64,000 bases of DNA. Origin: Mesostigma viride. Its lineage: Eukaryota > Streptophyta > Mesostigmatophyceae > Mesostigmatales > Mesostigmataceae. Every line of letters starts with the position of its first letter. Position 1 is the first letter of the stretch. Shown one piece after another: positions 9,022-19,500 of the stretch. Both the position numbers and the translations under genes were made by a program. The notes under the pieces were generated by a model, which saw nothing but the letters and a program-made list of their open reading frames with translations, searched no databases and was not told the DNA's origin. The stretch covers positions 675,373 through 739,372 of the forward strand of contig RPFO01000418.1 in NCBI GenBank assembly GCA_009746045.1. The letters are read 5' to 3'.

Positions 9022-9881
9022 TCAAGACACATTCTCAGACTTGCTGATCTCGTCTAGGTTGGCCTGGAAAATGGCATCCAAATCGAGTTGAAAATCGTCC
9101 ATGCTAACTTCCGCGGGGCGTGAGCCTAGAACCCCCAACAGCATTTTCTTGATAAGTAGGCTCACTTCTTCCTTTGTCGCGGAAGCGGTCTCGTCTTGCG
9201 TGTTTCGAGAAAGAAAATGAAGAACGCGTTCGCTGAGGCCACATACGTCCATGCATGCCTTGATTTCCAATTCTCGCTTCTTGACTTCGAGTTCCGCTCG
9301 AAACAGTTCAGAATGTGAAGCCAACAGAGAGCGAACCTCCTCGCTTGCGTTGGAAACCGCCTGGGACGTGTCTTTGATGGTGGCCGCCATGGCTGCGTAT
9401 CTCGACTCTGCGTTCAAAATCTCTTGACCGATGCGGTCTTGCGCGTTCTCGAGTTGTCGAGAAAAGCATCCGAGTTCAGCGAGCCACCTTGAGCGGTCGA
9501 AAATACCGGAAGAGACGCTCTCGGCCTCTCTGAGAGCCGCAAACTCCGGCAAGACAACGCTGATAAGCGGCCACAATAAAGCAGGAGCGATCCAGCACGC
9601 GTCGGTGTCCTTGCAAACAAGCGTGGGAGCTTTTGTGAACGCCTCGATGGACTCTGCGAACGTTTTGATATGTTTTAGCTCTGAAAAAGCCTGGAACGTC
9701 TCGAAGGCGTTGTCAAAACCGCAAAGACTCCGCACGACGTCGATTCCTTGAATGAGCGTCGAAGGGAAATGCACGCGTATAAGATTTGGACCTTTCAGTG
9801 GGACGTGCGGTTTAAAATTGTAGCACTCAGCCCTTTCCCGATAGTAAAATCATGGCGAAGGAGGCAGTGTACGTCCGCCAT
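9022..9881 (-). CDS. Hypothetical alpha-helical protein, frameshifted near N-terminus
   Basis: The main frame (9022 to about 9820) encodes roughly 265 residues, helical and in part coiled coil (LRTs like SELFRAELEVKKRELEIK), with no recognised domain. Its only start is a GTG at 9774, yet the frame upstream still reads as protein (PHVPLKGPNLIRVHFP). The ATG at 9881 in another frame gives a plausible N-terminus if one base is restored near 9815. It shares an AT-rich divergent promoter (gatattatatg, 9913-9923) with the next gene. Confidence 0.5.
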
Positions 9882-10039
9882 CGTCTCGTCACCGGGGTAG
9901 TTTGAAACGCGAGAGATATTATATGCCTTTCTGGAATCGTAACCGACGCGAAACGATAAGGCGCCGCGCCAGATATTTTCGACATCAAAACAGGATAAAT
10001 AGACAGCGCTACCCGGCGTTTCTGTTCTCGACACTCGCC

Positions 10040-11200
10040 ATGGAGACCGTCTTTGTCGACAACGAGAGAGGTCTCATAAGCATATTAGACGTTCTCTTTC
10101 ACGAGCTAAAAGTCGACCGCGTGGAAGACCTCGTTCGTCAATTTCCATCAGTGTTTTCAAAGTGCGAGCGAGTTGTGCGAAACGGGCGCGAAGATCTTCT
10201 TGCGGACGCTGTGACCGCTTTGCTTATCATTCGAGCCTTATCGTGGGCTTCCAGAGCAAGCGCCCGCCTTTCATGTGCTCGTTACGTCTCAAATCGTCTC
10301 GGAGCGCATCCGAAACTCGTTTACGCCGTCTTCGATATCGATGCGAGCGACGAACCACACCATGGTGCTTACTCCGACCTTCTAATAACCCCTCTTCCGG
10401 AGGGCATGATGGGAGCGGACAGGAACACGAAAGATCAGTTCAGCGACACGAATCTCGTCGCGGCTGAACGCTACTTGATGCGATTTCGCCGAAAGTTCAC
10501 CATCCCTGACGAGGCATGGAACGATTTTTCCAACGCAGTGAAGGTGATGGCGGGCGTCGACCAAGAACCCGTGAAGCCAGCCAAGGACTGCGAGCCGCGA
10601 TGGAGGCTCGTGAACTTGTGTTATGCGTCCGCGGCTAATTCTTTTCGTCTTTTTGGCGAGAAGGCGCATTACTCGCTTATTTTTCACACCGTCGTGCATC
10701 AATTTGATCGCGTGAAGCATTACAACGTTCACGCGGCCCCAGAGACGAAGCGGCATGACATCGATTGGTGCGCTGCCGTTGATGACCGGGCCCACTTCAT
10801 CGTCACGGGCATGACGAAAGAAGAGTTTCGCAAATTGCATCCACAGCTCGCCTCCGACGAGCCAGTGAAGTACGCGTACAATGGGACTACGTGCGACCTG
10901 CACGACTACGTCCTCAGAGTCCTCTTCGCCCTTCAAGATCATTGCCGTCCCAGCGAAATCGACCACGCCGTGTTTGTGGCTCATGAGCAGTGGTCAGTCA
11001 TCGCCCGCCGATTCGGCTGCAGGCTTCTCTGCAGACACCCGAGAACGCGATCTCAGATCGAGTACGTGAAGAGGCTCGAGGAGGCCAGCCGGCTCAGGCA
11101 TTTGTATTGGAGCGGGATCAGCAAGGTCGATGCGGCGAAGAAATGGAAGATGACATTTACGAACAGATGTGGACTGACGGGATTTTTTAAGTCGTTGTAA
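10040..11200 (+). CDS. Hypothetical protein
   Basis: 386 residues from the ATG at 10040. The frame is open back to a TTG at 9902 with another ATG at 9923; that extension is Arg-rich and overlaps the promoter-like box, so I prefer 10040. It has mixed alpha/beta composition, with many His, Cys and Arg residues, and ends in a basic helix (VDAAKKWKMTF). No known motif recognised. It is intact, unlike its neighbours. Confidence 0.6.
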   Translation: METVFVDNERGLISILDVLFHELKVDRVEDLVRQFPSVFSKCERVVRNGREDLLADAVTALLIIRALSWASRASARLSCARYVSNRLGAHPKLVYAVFDIDASDEPHHGAYSDLLITPLPEGMMGADRNTKDQFSDTNLVAAERYLMRFRRKFTIPDEAWNDFSNAVKVMAGVDQEPVKPAKDCEPRWRLVNLCYASAANSFRLFGEKAHYSLIFHTVVHQFDRVKHYNVHAAPETKRHDIDWCAAVDDRAHFIVTGMTKEEFRKLHPQLASDEPVKYAYNGTTCDLHDYVLRVLFALQDHCRPSEIDHAVFVAHEQWSVIARRFGCRLLCRHPRTRSQIEYVKRLEEASRLRHLYWSGISKVDAAKKWKMTFTNRCGLTGFFKSL

Positions 11201-11206
11201 ATATAT

Positions 11207-12153
11207 TTAATATGATCGACTTCTTCTTCCTCTCATGTTGTATGCGAATCCAATTTTTTCGCGATATGCTCTGATCAAGGCGTCTTTTTCGTCCAAATGA
11301 TCGACCATGTTTCTAGAATTGTCAATATTTCTTGCCCGGAGTGCTTGTCGGAGCCATCGACAACTAAACATAAATAACTTAAGGCGTGAAATGGCGCTTT
11401 TCGATATCCGATAGCTCGCGAGAACAGTGACGCGATTTTTTCCGCATTCGGTCTCGGGCGTGACGCTGGCTAGAAGCGACATTACGGGCAAGCGATCGCA
11501 ATCACTTGCGCGGATCGGATAAACGTGAAGAACAGTAGTATAAGGGACCACGACTTCTTGCTTGACGACAGCTTCCAACGCGTCGTGAACATAACTTGAA
11601 GAAGAACGAAATACCGATTCGTGTGTAATGTTCGCGGCGTTCTGATTGTCGAGTAGACTTTCGAGAATGACTTGTGGAGATCCCCGAACTCTCATCGAGA
11701 AAGAAACCGTTTTAAAATCCGCATACGAACCTAGTCGTGTGGAGGGGGGGAGGTCACGAATTCTTGGCCATGCTCGAGTTTGCACCAAACAAGGTTTTCT
11801 GATACTCGCGTGTCGAAAAAACCATCTCCTGGACGAACATGTTTTCCGTGGTAAGCGCACACAACTCCGTCTTCTCTTACTCTTCCTCCACAAGATAGCC
11901 TAAAACCTCTATGCGGACACCGGTCCAAGCACGTTGCGATCTTATCGCTGGAAGATCTGTATACAAACAAGTCGGAATCGTTCACCCGAATCACTTTGGG
12001 TCGTTTGAACATTTCGACATGTCCTAAACAAACCCATTTGTCGCAAAAACTCGAGACAATTGGAATCGCGGGTTTCGGTTTGCGACAGAGCCTTTGAATA
12101 TGTTCTGCGCAAAATAACGTTGAAAGGTTCGGCCGCCTGATACTTATTTTCAT
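11207..12153 (-). CDS. Rieske-type oxygenase-like protein, frameshifted
   Basis: The N-terminal frame (12153 to about 11745) has a Rieske [2Fe-2S] site: C79-P-H81 and C99-A-Y-H102. In this family the site passes electrons to a mononuclear iron that activates oxygen. The C-terminal part is in another frame (to 11207) and contains a LLDNQNAANITH stretch in the place of the iron-binding D-x2-H-x4-5-H motif; the first His appears to be Asn. The frames meet at a G7/C7 run at 11744-11750, so one missing base explains the break. Intact length would be about 315 residues. The substrate is unknown. It lies divergent from the gene at 12228 with a shared promoter. Confidence 0.7.
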
Positions 12154-12204
12154 CTCCGTGTGAAGGTATCTGTGAAAAACAGTCAAGTGGTGGTGACGAA
12201 CCTT

Positions 12205-12222
12205 TATTTTGTATTATTATAA
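12205..12222. promoter_or_regulatory. Probable bidirectional AT-rich promoter
   Basis: The sequence ttttgtattattataac lies between the divergent ATGs at 12153 (minus) and 12228 (plus). Similar boxes (gtattatat, tataataa) precede many starts in the window. Promoter function is inferred from recurrence and position. Confidence 0.4.
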
Positions 12223-12227
12223 CACAA

Positions 12228-12836
12228 ATGCGCGCCTTCACAAGTTTTTTGCCTCGCCCGGCTCCTGTCCCTATCCCAATACCAATCCCGCTGCCTGTTC
12301 CTGTTCCTCGACCAAGGCCGCGTCCACGACCGAGAGTTTTGGCCGGAAACCAGAGTCCGTGGGATCGCGACGTGTATATCGTGAATAAAAACCACCCGTT
12401 CCAATCTCTTCTGGCGGTTTGCGACATTGAACGCGATCGAAAAACTAACGTTATGCGGCCCATGACACACGTTCTTGGCTTCAACGATGAGAAAATGGCG
12501 CTTCTCATGGAAAAGATTGCGCAAGATGATGAGAAAACGGGGCGTCTTAACGAATGGGCGATCGACGACGACAAAGTCGAGTCTTTCTTGAAAACAAAAC
12601 TTGAAGACTTTGTCATGTCTATTCAAGAAGAAGAAACACCACAGGTTTCTATAAGCCATGAAACTCACATCGAAGTCCGACAGATGCCATTTCGGGACTT
12701 GATCAATTGGACTGGTTTGTCCGGAATGGTACTTAGAATTATAGAGATACAAAACGGAAAAGTCGTGATTTCTTCACATTATCCCAGGGATGATTGCATG
12801 TATTTCATTCCATTTATTAAGATGTGTTTACGGTAG
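12228..12836 (+). CDS. Proline-repeat N-terminal hypothetical protein
   Basis: 202 residues. Residues 9-36 are an alternating Pro-Val, Pro-Ile, Pro-Leu and Pro-Arg run, probably an extended rod. The remainder is ordinary alpha/beta sequence ending in a hydrophobic CMYFIPFIKMCLR. The ATG at 12228 sits 6 bases after the AT-rich promoter box. The stop directly abuts the stop of the convergent gene (12836/12837). No family recognised; the reverse-strand reading of the repeat is less protein-like. Confidence 0.6.
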   Translation: MRAFTSFLPRPAPVPIPIPIPLPVPVPRPRPRPRPRVLAGNQSPWDRDVYIVNKNHPFQSLLAVCDIERDRKTNVMRPMTHVLGFNDEKMALLMEKIAQDDEKTGRLNEWAIDDDKVESFLKTKLEDFVMSIQEEETPQVSISHETHIEVRQMPFRDLINWTGLSGMVLRIIEIQNGKVVISSHYPRDDCMYFIPFIKMCLR

Positions 12837-13337
12837 TCATGATTCGTTGAATCGGACGCTTCTGTCCACAGGCTCTATGGCCTTGAATGGCTGTGTATGA
12901 TTCTGCTGCCCAAGTTTCCAGTGGGCGAAACAAAATGGCAATGAAACAAGAACAGCTACTGCTATTCCCATGACGGAATAAAAAGGGACCACTCGGAACA
13001 ATGAATCTTTCCCGAGATATTTATAGGTTTGAAACGTAAGAGCGCTCCAGATGGCTGCACCAATGATCTGGGCCGCAATTCCCGTCCAATTTCGTTTTTT
13101 ATCAGTTCCTGATGACGTCATTCTTGCCGTCGCGTATATGATGCCGGACATTGCGAGAAGGGCGACATAATTGACGTTCTTCGTCACGCTTGTCTGCCAT
13201 ATCCACATTTTGCTCAAGGGGTCTTGCGTCTGATATTGAAAGAGCTGCCGAAAGAGTGTCGGACGCAGGATTTTTGTTTCACGTCCTCTGAGTTCGTTAC
13301 TATCGACGAAGTCAGAATTCTCGTTACGAGTTTGCAT
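12837..13337 (-). CDS. Membrane protein with about three TM segments
   Basis: 166 residues. A hydrophilic N-terminus (about 50 residues) is followed by hydrophobic segments near 56-70, 86-102 and 118-138, and a polar tail. Viral in codon style. Convergent with the Pro-repeat gene with no intergenic space. A role in the virion membrane is an inference. Confidence 0.65.
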   Translation of the reverse strand: MQTRNENSDFVDSNELRGRETKILRPTLFRQLFQYQTQDPLSKMWIWQTSVTKNVNYVALLAMSGIIYATARMTSSGTDKKRNWTGIAAQIIGAAIWSALTFQTYKYLGKDSLFRVVPFYSVMGIAVAVLVSLPFCFAHWKLGQQNHTQPFKAIEPVDRSVRFNES

Positions 13338-13387
13338 GGTTCGTTACCATACGCAAACGATTTTTTAATCCGAGTGGTCTGACTTCT

Positions 13388-13833
13388 TCACTGCGGGGTG
13401 TAGCTCCCGAGGACATACTTCAGACAGAAATCGCCGGCGGTCCATCCGTTGTGGAGTTTGTGATCTACTGTGGCGCTCGCTCCCAGCTTCCGTAGCTCGT
13501 TTAACGTCTTTCGAACGTCTCCGACAGACATATCCGGAATCGACGTGCTCATAATAGGAGCACGCTTCCTCTTCTTCCCACTGTCGTCCGAGTCGCCGCC
13601 CGAGTCCTCCATATTGACATCCGCGTCAGTCTTGGGCGGATCCGGGTCCGATACGACCACCTCGGTCTTTGGCGGCTCGGTCTTTGGCAACTCAGCCTTT
13701 GGCGGCTCGGCTTAGACGGCTCGGACTTGGACGGCTCGGCCTTAGACGGCTCGGCCTTAGACGGCTCGGCCTTAGACGGCTCGGCCTTAGACGGCTCGGC
13801 CTTGGAAGCTTTCTCGGAAGTCTTGGCAGGCAT
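13388..13833 (-). CDS. KAEPS-repeat acidic/basic protein, frameshifted
   Basis: From ATG 13833 the protein has five or more KAEPS pentapeptides, then continues in another frame with Pro/Lys/Thr repeats, an acidic stretch (NMEDSGGDSDDSG), the basic KKRKRAP and a C-terminal globular part (VGDVRKTLNELRKLGAS). One repeat unit near 13710 lacks a single c compared with its neighbours, which explains the frame change. The composition resembles DNA- or chromatin-associated proteins. Intact length would be about 148 residues. Confidence 0.55.
13711..13801. repeat. 15-bp tandem repeat encoding KAEPS
   Basis: Units of about 15 bases (gccttagacggctcg) repeat five to six times with few changes. One unit at the left has lost a base, shifting the reading frame of the host gene. 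Confidence 0.75.
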
Positions 13834-13917
13834 GTTGTGTAGGAAAGTTTGTTGATACTGATGCTCGACTTTTTTTTCTCGCCTGTTGAACGAACGGAGT
13901 AAAACTACGTCAACACT

Positions 13918-15054
13918 ATGGACAAGACCACAGTCGAGGCCAAGTACAAGGAGTGCATGAAGTGGTTCGATGATAACGAAGAAACCCACGGCAAGTTCCG
14001 GAACGACTTTATTCTAGACGTGATCCCAGTGTACATGCGGTACTGTCACTCTGTTCAGCGCAGAAAACCGGTGTCTTCCAAGTCGAGCGTCTGGACCAAA
14101 ACAAAGCACGGCGAGCTCGTCGAGGTCACATTCCTCGAAAACGAGTGGGCGACGATCAAACAACAGAACAAAGAGACGACGCTCCCCTTCTCTGAGGCAG
14201 TCGAGAAAGGGCTGGTCAGCGAGCGTCTGAAGTACCGTCCACCTGTATCGGACAACGGGGATTTGGTGACTCGAGACAAGGGCTATCTTTACGACGAGTT
14301 TATGCTGGCGCTGTCGAAGTGGAGTTTCCTTCCATCTAAGATCACCGCTTGCTCAACTCCAGTGATGCTCTATGATTTATACGGCTTCTGTCCCGAATGC
14401 AAGGTCAACATGGTCGAGGACGTCTCGAGAGGCGACTTGATGTGCAGCAAATGCGGTCTCGCGACTCCGGCTACTAACCAGGGCGTAGAGTCCGTGCCAT
14501 ACGGCACTCAAATCGACACCACAGACTACTGCTACAAGCGCATCAATCATTTCAACGAGTGCATCGCGCAATTCAATGCTCGCGAAAAATCGAGCATTCC
14601 TGACGACATTCTGGACTCGATTCGCCTGGACTTCAAGAAGATGCGGCTTAGCAACAAGAACGACATCACCGTCAAGCACGTCCGCAAAGTGCTCAGAAAG
14701 CTGCGACTTTCTAAATATTTCGAGCATTCTGTTCAGATCACCCACATCCTCCACGGATCCACGCCGCCTACTATGACAATGGAGCAAGAGGAAAAGCTGC
14801 GTAACATGTTCCGAATGATTCAGAAGCCTTTTGAGGATGTGTGTCCCAAGAACCGAAAGAACTTTTTGAATTACTCGTATACAATTCACAAAATGTGCCA
14901 GTTGTTGGGGTATGACAAATTCATTCAGTACTTTCCGCTGTTAAAGAGCAGAGAAAAGCTGTGGGGTCAGGATGTCATGTGGAAAGGCATCTGTAACAAG
15001 CTCAACTGGCAGTTCATCCCATCCACATTTATTCCTCCTGGTTCTCATCCATAG
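13918..15054 (+). CDS. VLTF3: VLTF3-like late transcription factor
   Basis: 378 residues, matching the poxvirus A2/VLTF3 family conserved across giant viruses, which drives late viral gene transcription. The zinc site is C158-x2-C161 and C176-x2-C179 (CPEC...CSKC). It is followed by the characteristic YKRINHFNECIAQF segment and a helical C-terminal half. The ATG at 13918 is the natural start. The 3' end overlaps the convergent PCNA gene by 26 bases. It appears intact, one of the clearest core-gene markers in the window. Confidence 0.88.
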   Translation: MDKTTVEAKYKECMKWFDDNEETHGKFRNDFILDVIPVYMRYCHSVQRRKPVSSKSSVWTKTKHGELVEVTFLENEWATIKQQNKETTLPFSEAVEKGLVSERLKYRPPVSDNGDLVTRDKGYLYDEFMLALSKWSFLPSKITACSTPVMLYDLYGFCPECKVNMVEDVSRGDLMCSKCGLATPATNQGVESVPYGTQIDTTDYCYKRINHFNECIAQFNAREKSSIPDDILDSIRLDFKKMRLSNKNDITVKHVRKVLRKLRLSKYFEHSVQITHILHGSTPPTMTMEQEEKLRNMFRMIQKPFEDVCPKNRKNFLNYSYTIHKMCQLLGYDKFIQYFPLLKSREKLWGQDVMWKGICNKLNWQFIPSTFIPPGSHP

Positions 15055-15768
15055 CTTCTCGCTCGCCTTCTCCTTCCTCGGTCTCTTCGCCGACCTGAGG
15101 TGCGAGTGCGAACATCAATGATCCGAGATCGCCTATCTTGTATTTAACTATCATCGGATATTCTGGCATAATAAAAATATCAACTGTGTTGCATAGCCCC
15201 GAAGCTTTGGAAAATGTGCACAAGTAGCGGACAGAGTAAGTCTCGTCGATCCTGTCTCCGTTGACTGCATTCAGCGTCATTTCGGGGTGATTCTTTCCGA
15301 TCTCCAGTTGGCAGTTTCCGATGTCGCCCGAACCGCTCAACACGATGTTATCTCCCCCGCATTCGATCCTGACCTTGTCGGCCACAATGGAAATGTCGCG
15401 ACAAATTTTCTGGAACTCGGAGCTGACCATGGTGATGCAAGTCATGTACTCCTTTTCGGGGATCTCGATCATTTCCTCGTCGATGTCCATAAGTTTCATC
15501 TCGTAAGTCCATCGGGTGTTCTTCACGCGGTTGAGAATTGTGATCTGCAAAACGTCCAGGTTAGCGTCGTCAAGACGAAGTTCCAACTCGTCGTTGACGG
15601 TGACGTTTTTAAGAAGCTTGAACAGGTTGACGAGGCTGATACCGATCGTGTACTGCTTGTTGCATTTGTATTCCTCGATCTTGGACGCCTCGAGAAACGC
15701 GTGAAAGAGTGCGCAGTGAGCGAGGTCGAAAGAAACAATCCGGACACCTTTCTGATCGAAAAAGAAGT
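15029..15768 (-). pseudogene. PCNA: PCNA sliding clamp, main part (split by retrotransposon)
   Basis: This holds about 246 residues of a PCNA-like DNA sliding clamp. It begins inside the conserved NFFFDQKGVRI region (compare N-x-D-F-D-x-x-G in PCNA) and ends with an acidic tail (EETEEGEGE). The first 25 codons lie at 21268-21343, on the other side of a 5.5 kb retrotransposon. Joining 21268 directly to 15768 restores a continuous frame across an Asn codon, giving about 271 residues, the usual clamp size. As it stands the gene has no ATG and should not make a normal clamp. Confidence 0.88.
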
Positions 15769-15905
15769 TTCTATTAACCGTGGAACTCCAGGGTAACCAG
15801 ACTCTTTATTAAAACAATGAGTGGAGCACATACAAAAGGCAGGCCACATCCCGGCCGCCGATGCTCATGGGAACACTTATTGCTTGGCAAAGGCTAGCCT
15901 TACCC
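15769..15905. repeat. Split direct repeat, outer 137 bp copy
   Basis: Begins ttctattaaccg and ends ggctagccttaccc. It matches 16364-16500 with no difference seen. Confidence 0.85.
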
Positions 15906-15930
15906 CCAAACACGCAGGGAGGGTGGGCGG

Positions 15931-16363
15931 GAAAAGAAAAGAGGCCGACCTTAGCTAGGTGGGTTTGTTTTTGTCCTTTTTTGCGTGTCATGCGGCCTTG
16001 GCCCGGACGGCATTTTTTCGCCACGCAAATGTTGCGTCTGAACAAATGACGCCATGTGGCGTTCTAATTGCCGGCAGCTTACGTAAGGCTGCCGGGGCTA
16101 TTAGGTCACATATTGCGTGAGAGAAAGAATCTAGATCTAGTTAATCACTACGCCATGAGCCAAGAAACCTAGACAGTGGCAGGTTTATATCTCAACGTAG
16201 CTCCTGCCACCTGGCCAAGAAAAAACTGGCCAAAGCTTTGGCCACGACTGATCCGGATCAGGCCGCACCGGCCTCAAAAGGTTTGTCACGTGAACCCAAT
16301 AACCTAGCTATAGCGGCTACCCTTCCATCTCACTATAAAGAAACTATGTTCAGAGAACCACGA
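15931..16363. repeat. Split direct repeat, internal 433 bp copy
   Basis: Begins gaaaagaaaagaggcc and ends cagagaaccacga. It matches 20835-21267 with no difference seen, and joins directly to the 137 bp repeat at 16364. Confidence 0.85.
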
Positions 16364-16500
16364 TTCTATTAACCGTGGAACTCCAGGGTAACCAGACTCT
16401 TTATTAAAACAATGAGTGGAGCACATACAAAAGGCAGGCCACATCCCGGCCGCCGATGCTCATGGGAACACTTATTGCTTGGCAAAGGCTAGCCTTACCC
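16364..16500. repeat. Split direct repeat, inner 137 bp copy
   Basis: Second copy of 15769-15905, adjacent to the pol 3' end. Confidence 0.85.
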
Positions 16501-16572
16501 TTATATCCCTCCCTGGCGATCCATGCCAGGGGCAAAGAACCTAGCATAATGACAGAGAAATGAACAACCAAA

Positions 16573-19500
16573 TTAGGTGGAGGGCAATTTCAAAATAGCC
16601 CGCCAGGCCCGAGGGGGGCAGGCGGCCATGGCCCGAAGAATAACCTCAGGCAGCTGCACCTCCAAACTGCGGTGCAAGCCCACATAATGGGCAACCGTGG
16701 AGCTGCTAAGCCAGCGCCCCCGGCCCTGGATGTCCCCCATGCTGCGACCCGCGAGGAAATCGTGAGTGGCACCTCCATGCCGCAGCCCGTGAATGGTGAA
16801 AATCTGGGCGACCCCCAAGGCCTGACTCGCAGCCTGCCAAATGCGCCGGAATTGCGGGTAGGTGAAAGGGAACACGGCCTCCCAAGCGTGCTTACCCGCG
16901 ATGCAGTGACGGAGGATGGTTTCAGACATCACATCTTCTACCACCACTGACTGAGTCTTGCCCTTAGAGGTCTTGGTAGACCTCAGCAGTAGGGCGCCCC
17001 GTTGAGCCGGCCCAAGCCGAACGTCAGGCTGGAGGCGCACATGGCCAACACGGAGGTTCAGCGCCTCCGAGATTCGCAGGTAATGGCGGAACACGATGAC
17101 AACCAGCAGGCCCGCAAGGCGCTGACCTTGCATGACCATCGTGCTGGCAAGTGCAAACGCCGCCTCCCATGGAATGGGAGGAGGGGCACGGGGGGGCACA
17201 AGTGTTTTCCACCCAGCGAGGACGCCACGGGCCAAGTCCCACCGCTTCACCATACCGGGATAATAAAGTTGCAACCCCATCAAGGCATTGACACACACTT
17301 GGCGGCTGTACCCCCGAAAATGAGCCCAGGCGACATACGCACAAAATGTCTCCTCAAGGGTGTCAGCTCGTGACGATGACCCGTCCGCCCGCCCACCAGC
17401 CTCCCACCAAGTCAAGAGGGAATCAAGACCACGACGGTAGGCCAGCAAAGTAGCCGGCTTTACTTTCCCCTCTAGCAATGGAAGGTAGCTAACAGGTGCA
17501 GGGGGCCCCGGGTTAGGATGGATGCCTTCCGCGGTCAGGTCGCGCACCCAGCCTGCCAAGAAAGTCGCCATGGATTGGCCGCGAGAAACGCCATCGGCTG
17601 GTTGAAGTGCACTCGGCGTCCACACCCACTGGGAACGACTCCCCGTGGCGAGGGTCAGCGCGCACAAGCGGCGGCACTGCTTGTTGAGCTTGTGGGATGA
17701 GGACCGCCCCTTAGCCAAGCAGCCCAACGCCGCGGTGGAGTCCACCAACCTCACCACCCGCTTGCCTCGGTTTGCCAAGCTGCGCGCACTCCTCTCCACG
17801 CCCTTCACTGCAGCCCGCACCTCCTTCTCGTTGATGTGCATCCCCGGATCCCGCCAACGACTCCGGACCCCAACCCGCCATTGCTGGCTAGTGATTGCTT
17901 GTTGCGCCCGCGCGCTCAGTGGCCTAGGGCCAGCGTAGGCCACCTCACTTGGTATGAGCAAAGTCGGGTACCCCCGCACCTCTCGTGCCCTCGCCAGCTC
18001 CGTCACATCGCCCGGCTCCATGGTTGCGTACACGACACCTTGCCCGTAGGTGGACGCGTCAGATGCAACCACCTCACGGGCCAAAGGTGCGCTTCGGTCA
18101 ACCCTTAGCATGGGAGCCAAGGCCAGGGCACACTCTAACTCCTCCCGCACCCCGGCCCACAGCACCCAGGATCGCTGCCCCCACCCTTGCAGGCTGATGA
18201 ATTTGAAACATTGCTGCCAAATGGACAAGCAGCTGCGGCTTAACATCTGCAGCCACAACCACCGCCCCAAGACGGCAGCCAGCCCCTCGGCCGTAGCTCG
18301 GCCTCGAGTGAGTATAGCCTGCGTGTGGGCGATCACAAGGTTGAGCTGCTTGACCGTTGGTTCCAGCACGCCGTTCCGTCGGTGCACCACCCCTAGGGCT
18401 TCTAGCTCGTCCCCTTCCAGGCTCGCCATCTTAGTCTTCTCCTTAGACGGCACAAGGTTGTTAGGGAGGTAGCCTTCCTCAATAGCGCGCGTGATGAGCT
18501 GGTTCACCGCCTCGCAGGTCCGCCCGTTGCTGGCCACCAAGTCATCAATAGTGATGGACAGCATGGGGGCAGGGGGGTTTTCCAGGTCAATCTGAAGCTC
18601 CCCGGCGCGCTCCTCCTTGTACTCGATGGCCAAGCGCAGTGGCTGGCCACACTCGTCGCGCACCAAGGTGAGCTCACCTGCGCTTGAGAGGTAGTTGACC
18701 TGGCGCCTCGGATCCAGGGCACCGGTCATGTAGAGCACCATCTCATGGATGGCCTCCCCCAGCGCCACCGCATGGGAATGTCCCATGGCCAGCACCTTGA
18801 GCACGGGCCACACCTTCCGCCTGGGCCCTGCCAGACCTACGCTAGTCGACCACACACTAGGAAGCCCTTGGTAGTCCCACCACCACTCGGGCACCTCGAT
18901 GGAATAGTAGTATGACACGAGGTCGCTCTTGGCGCAGTAGCACCAGCCTTTGATGTAGACCTCCACGAGGATGCCCAGGTGGGGTAGCAGGATCTTGGGG
19001 GGGTCCACCCACAGCAGGTTGCCCAGCTTCCTGTTGACGATGAACCGAAGCTCACCCACCCCCTTGGCCACTCCAAAGCAGCCATCCACCCACTTGGGCC
19101 GCCTCTCCCGGAACGCCACCATGCCCACGCCCGCTGCCCGGCTCATGAGCTTGCCCCATTCAGCCATGGAGCATCCCCGGCTGGGCTTGGGCACATTCCA
19201 ATACTTTGCGCTCGCCACGACCGCTGGCTTGATGCAGTTCTCTTCGCTGGCATATATCTCCCGCCAGCTCGGCCGCATAGCCAACAGGTCGAGCAGCCGT
19301 GCCTTCCCCGCCACCTCCGCCTTTGGTAGACTCACCGCGTCCGCGCGCAGTTGTTCATACTTATTCTGCTTCCCATATATTGCATCAGCACCTTCTTGCT
19401 CCTGGCCTGTCGCAACGCCCCCTACGCGGCGACTGTGCCAGGTGCAGTGCCTCTTGACCCTCGCAAGGGCCTCCTCCCTCCCCTTAGAGCACGCCCCTCT

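Noticed and set aside
11942..12752. Gly/Arg-repeat ORFs antisense to the Pro-repeat gene
   Set aside because: The plus-strand gene has a good promoter, a complete globular C-terminus and a tidy junction with its convergent neighbour.
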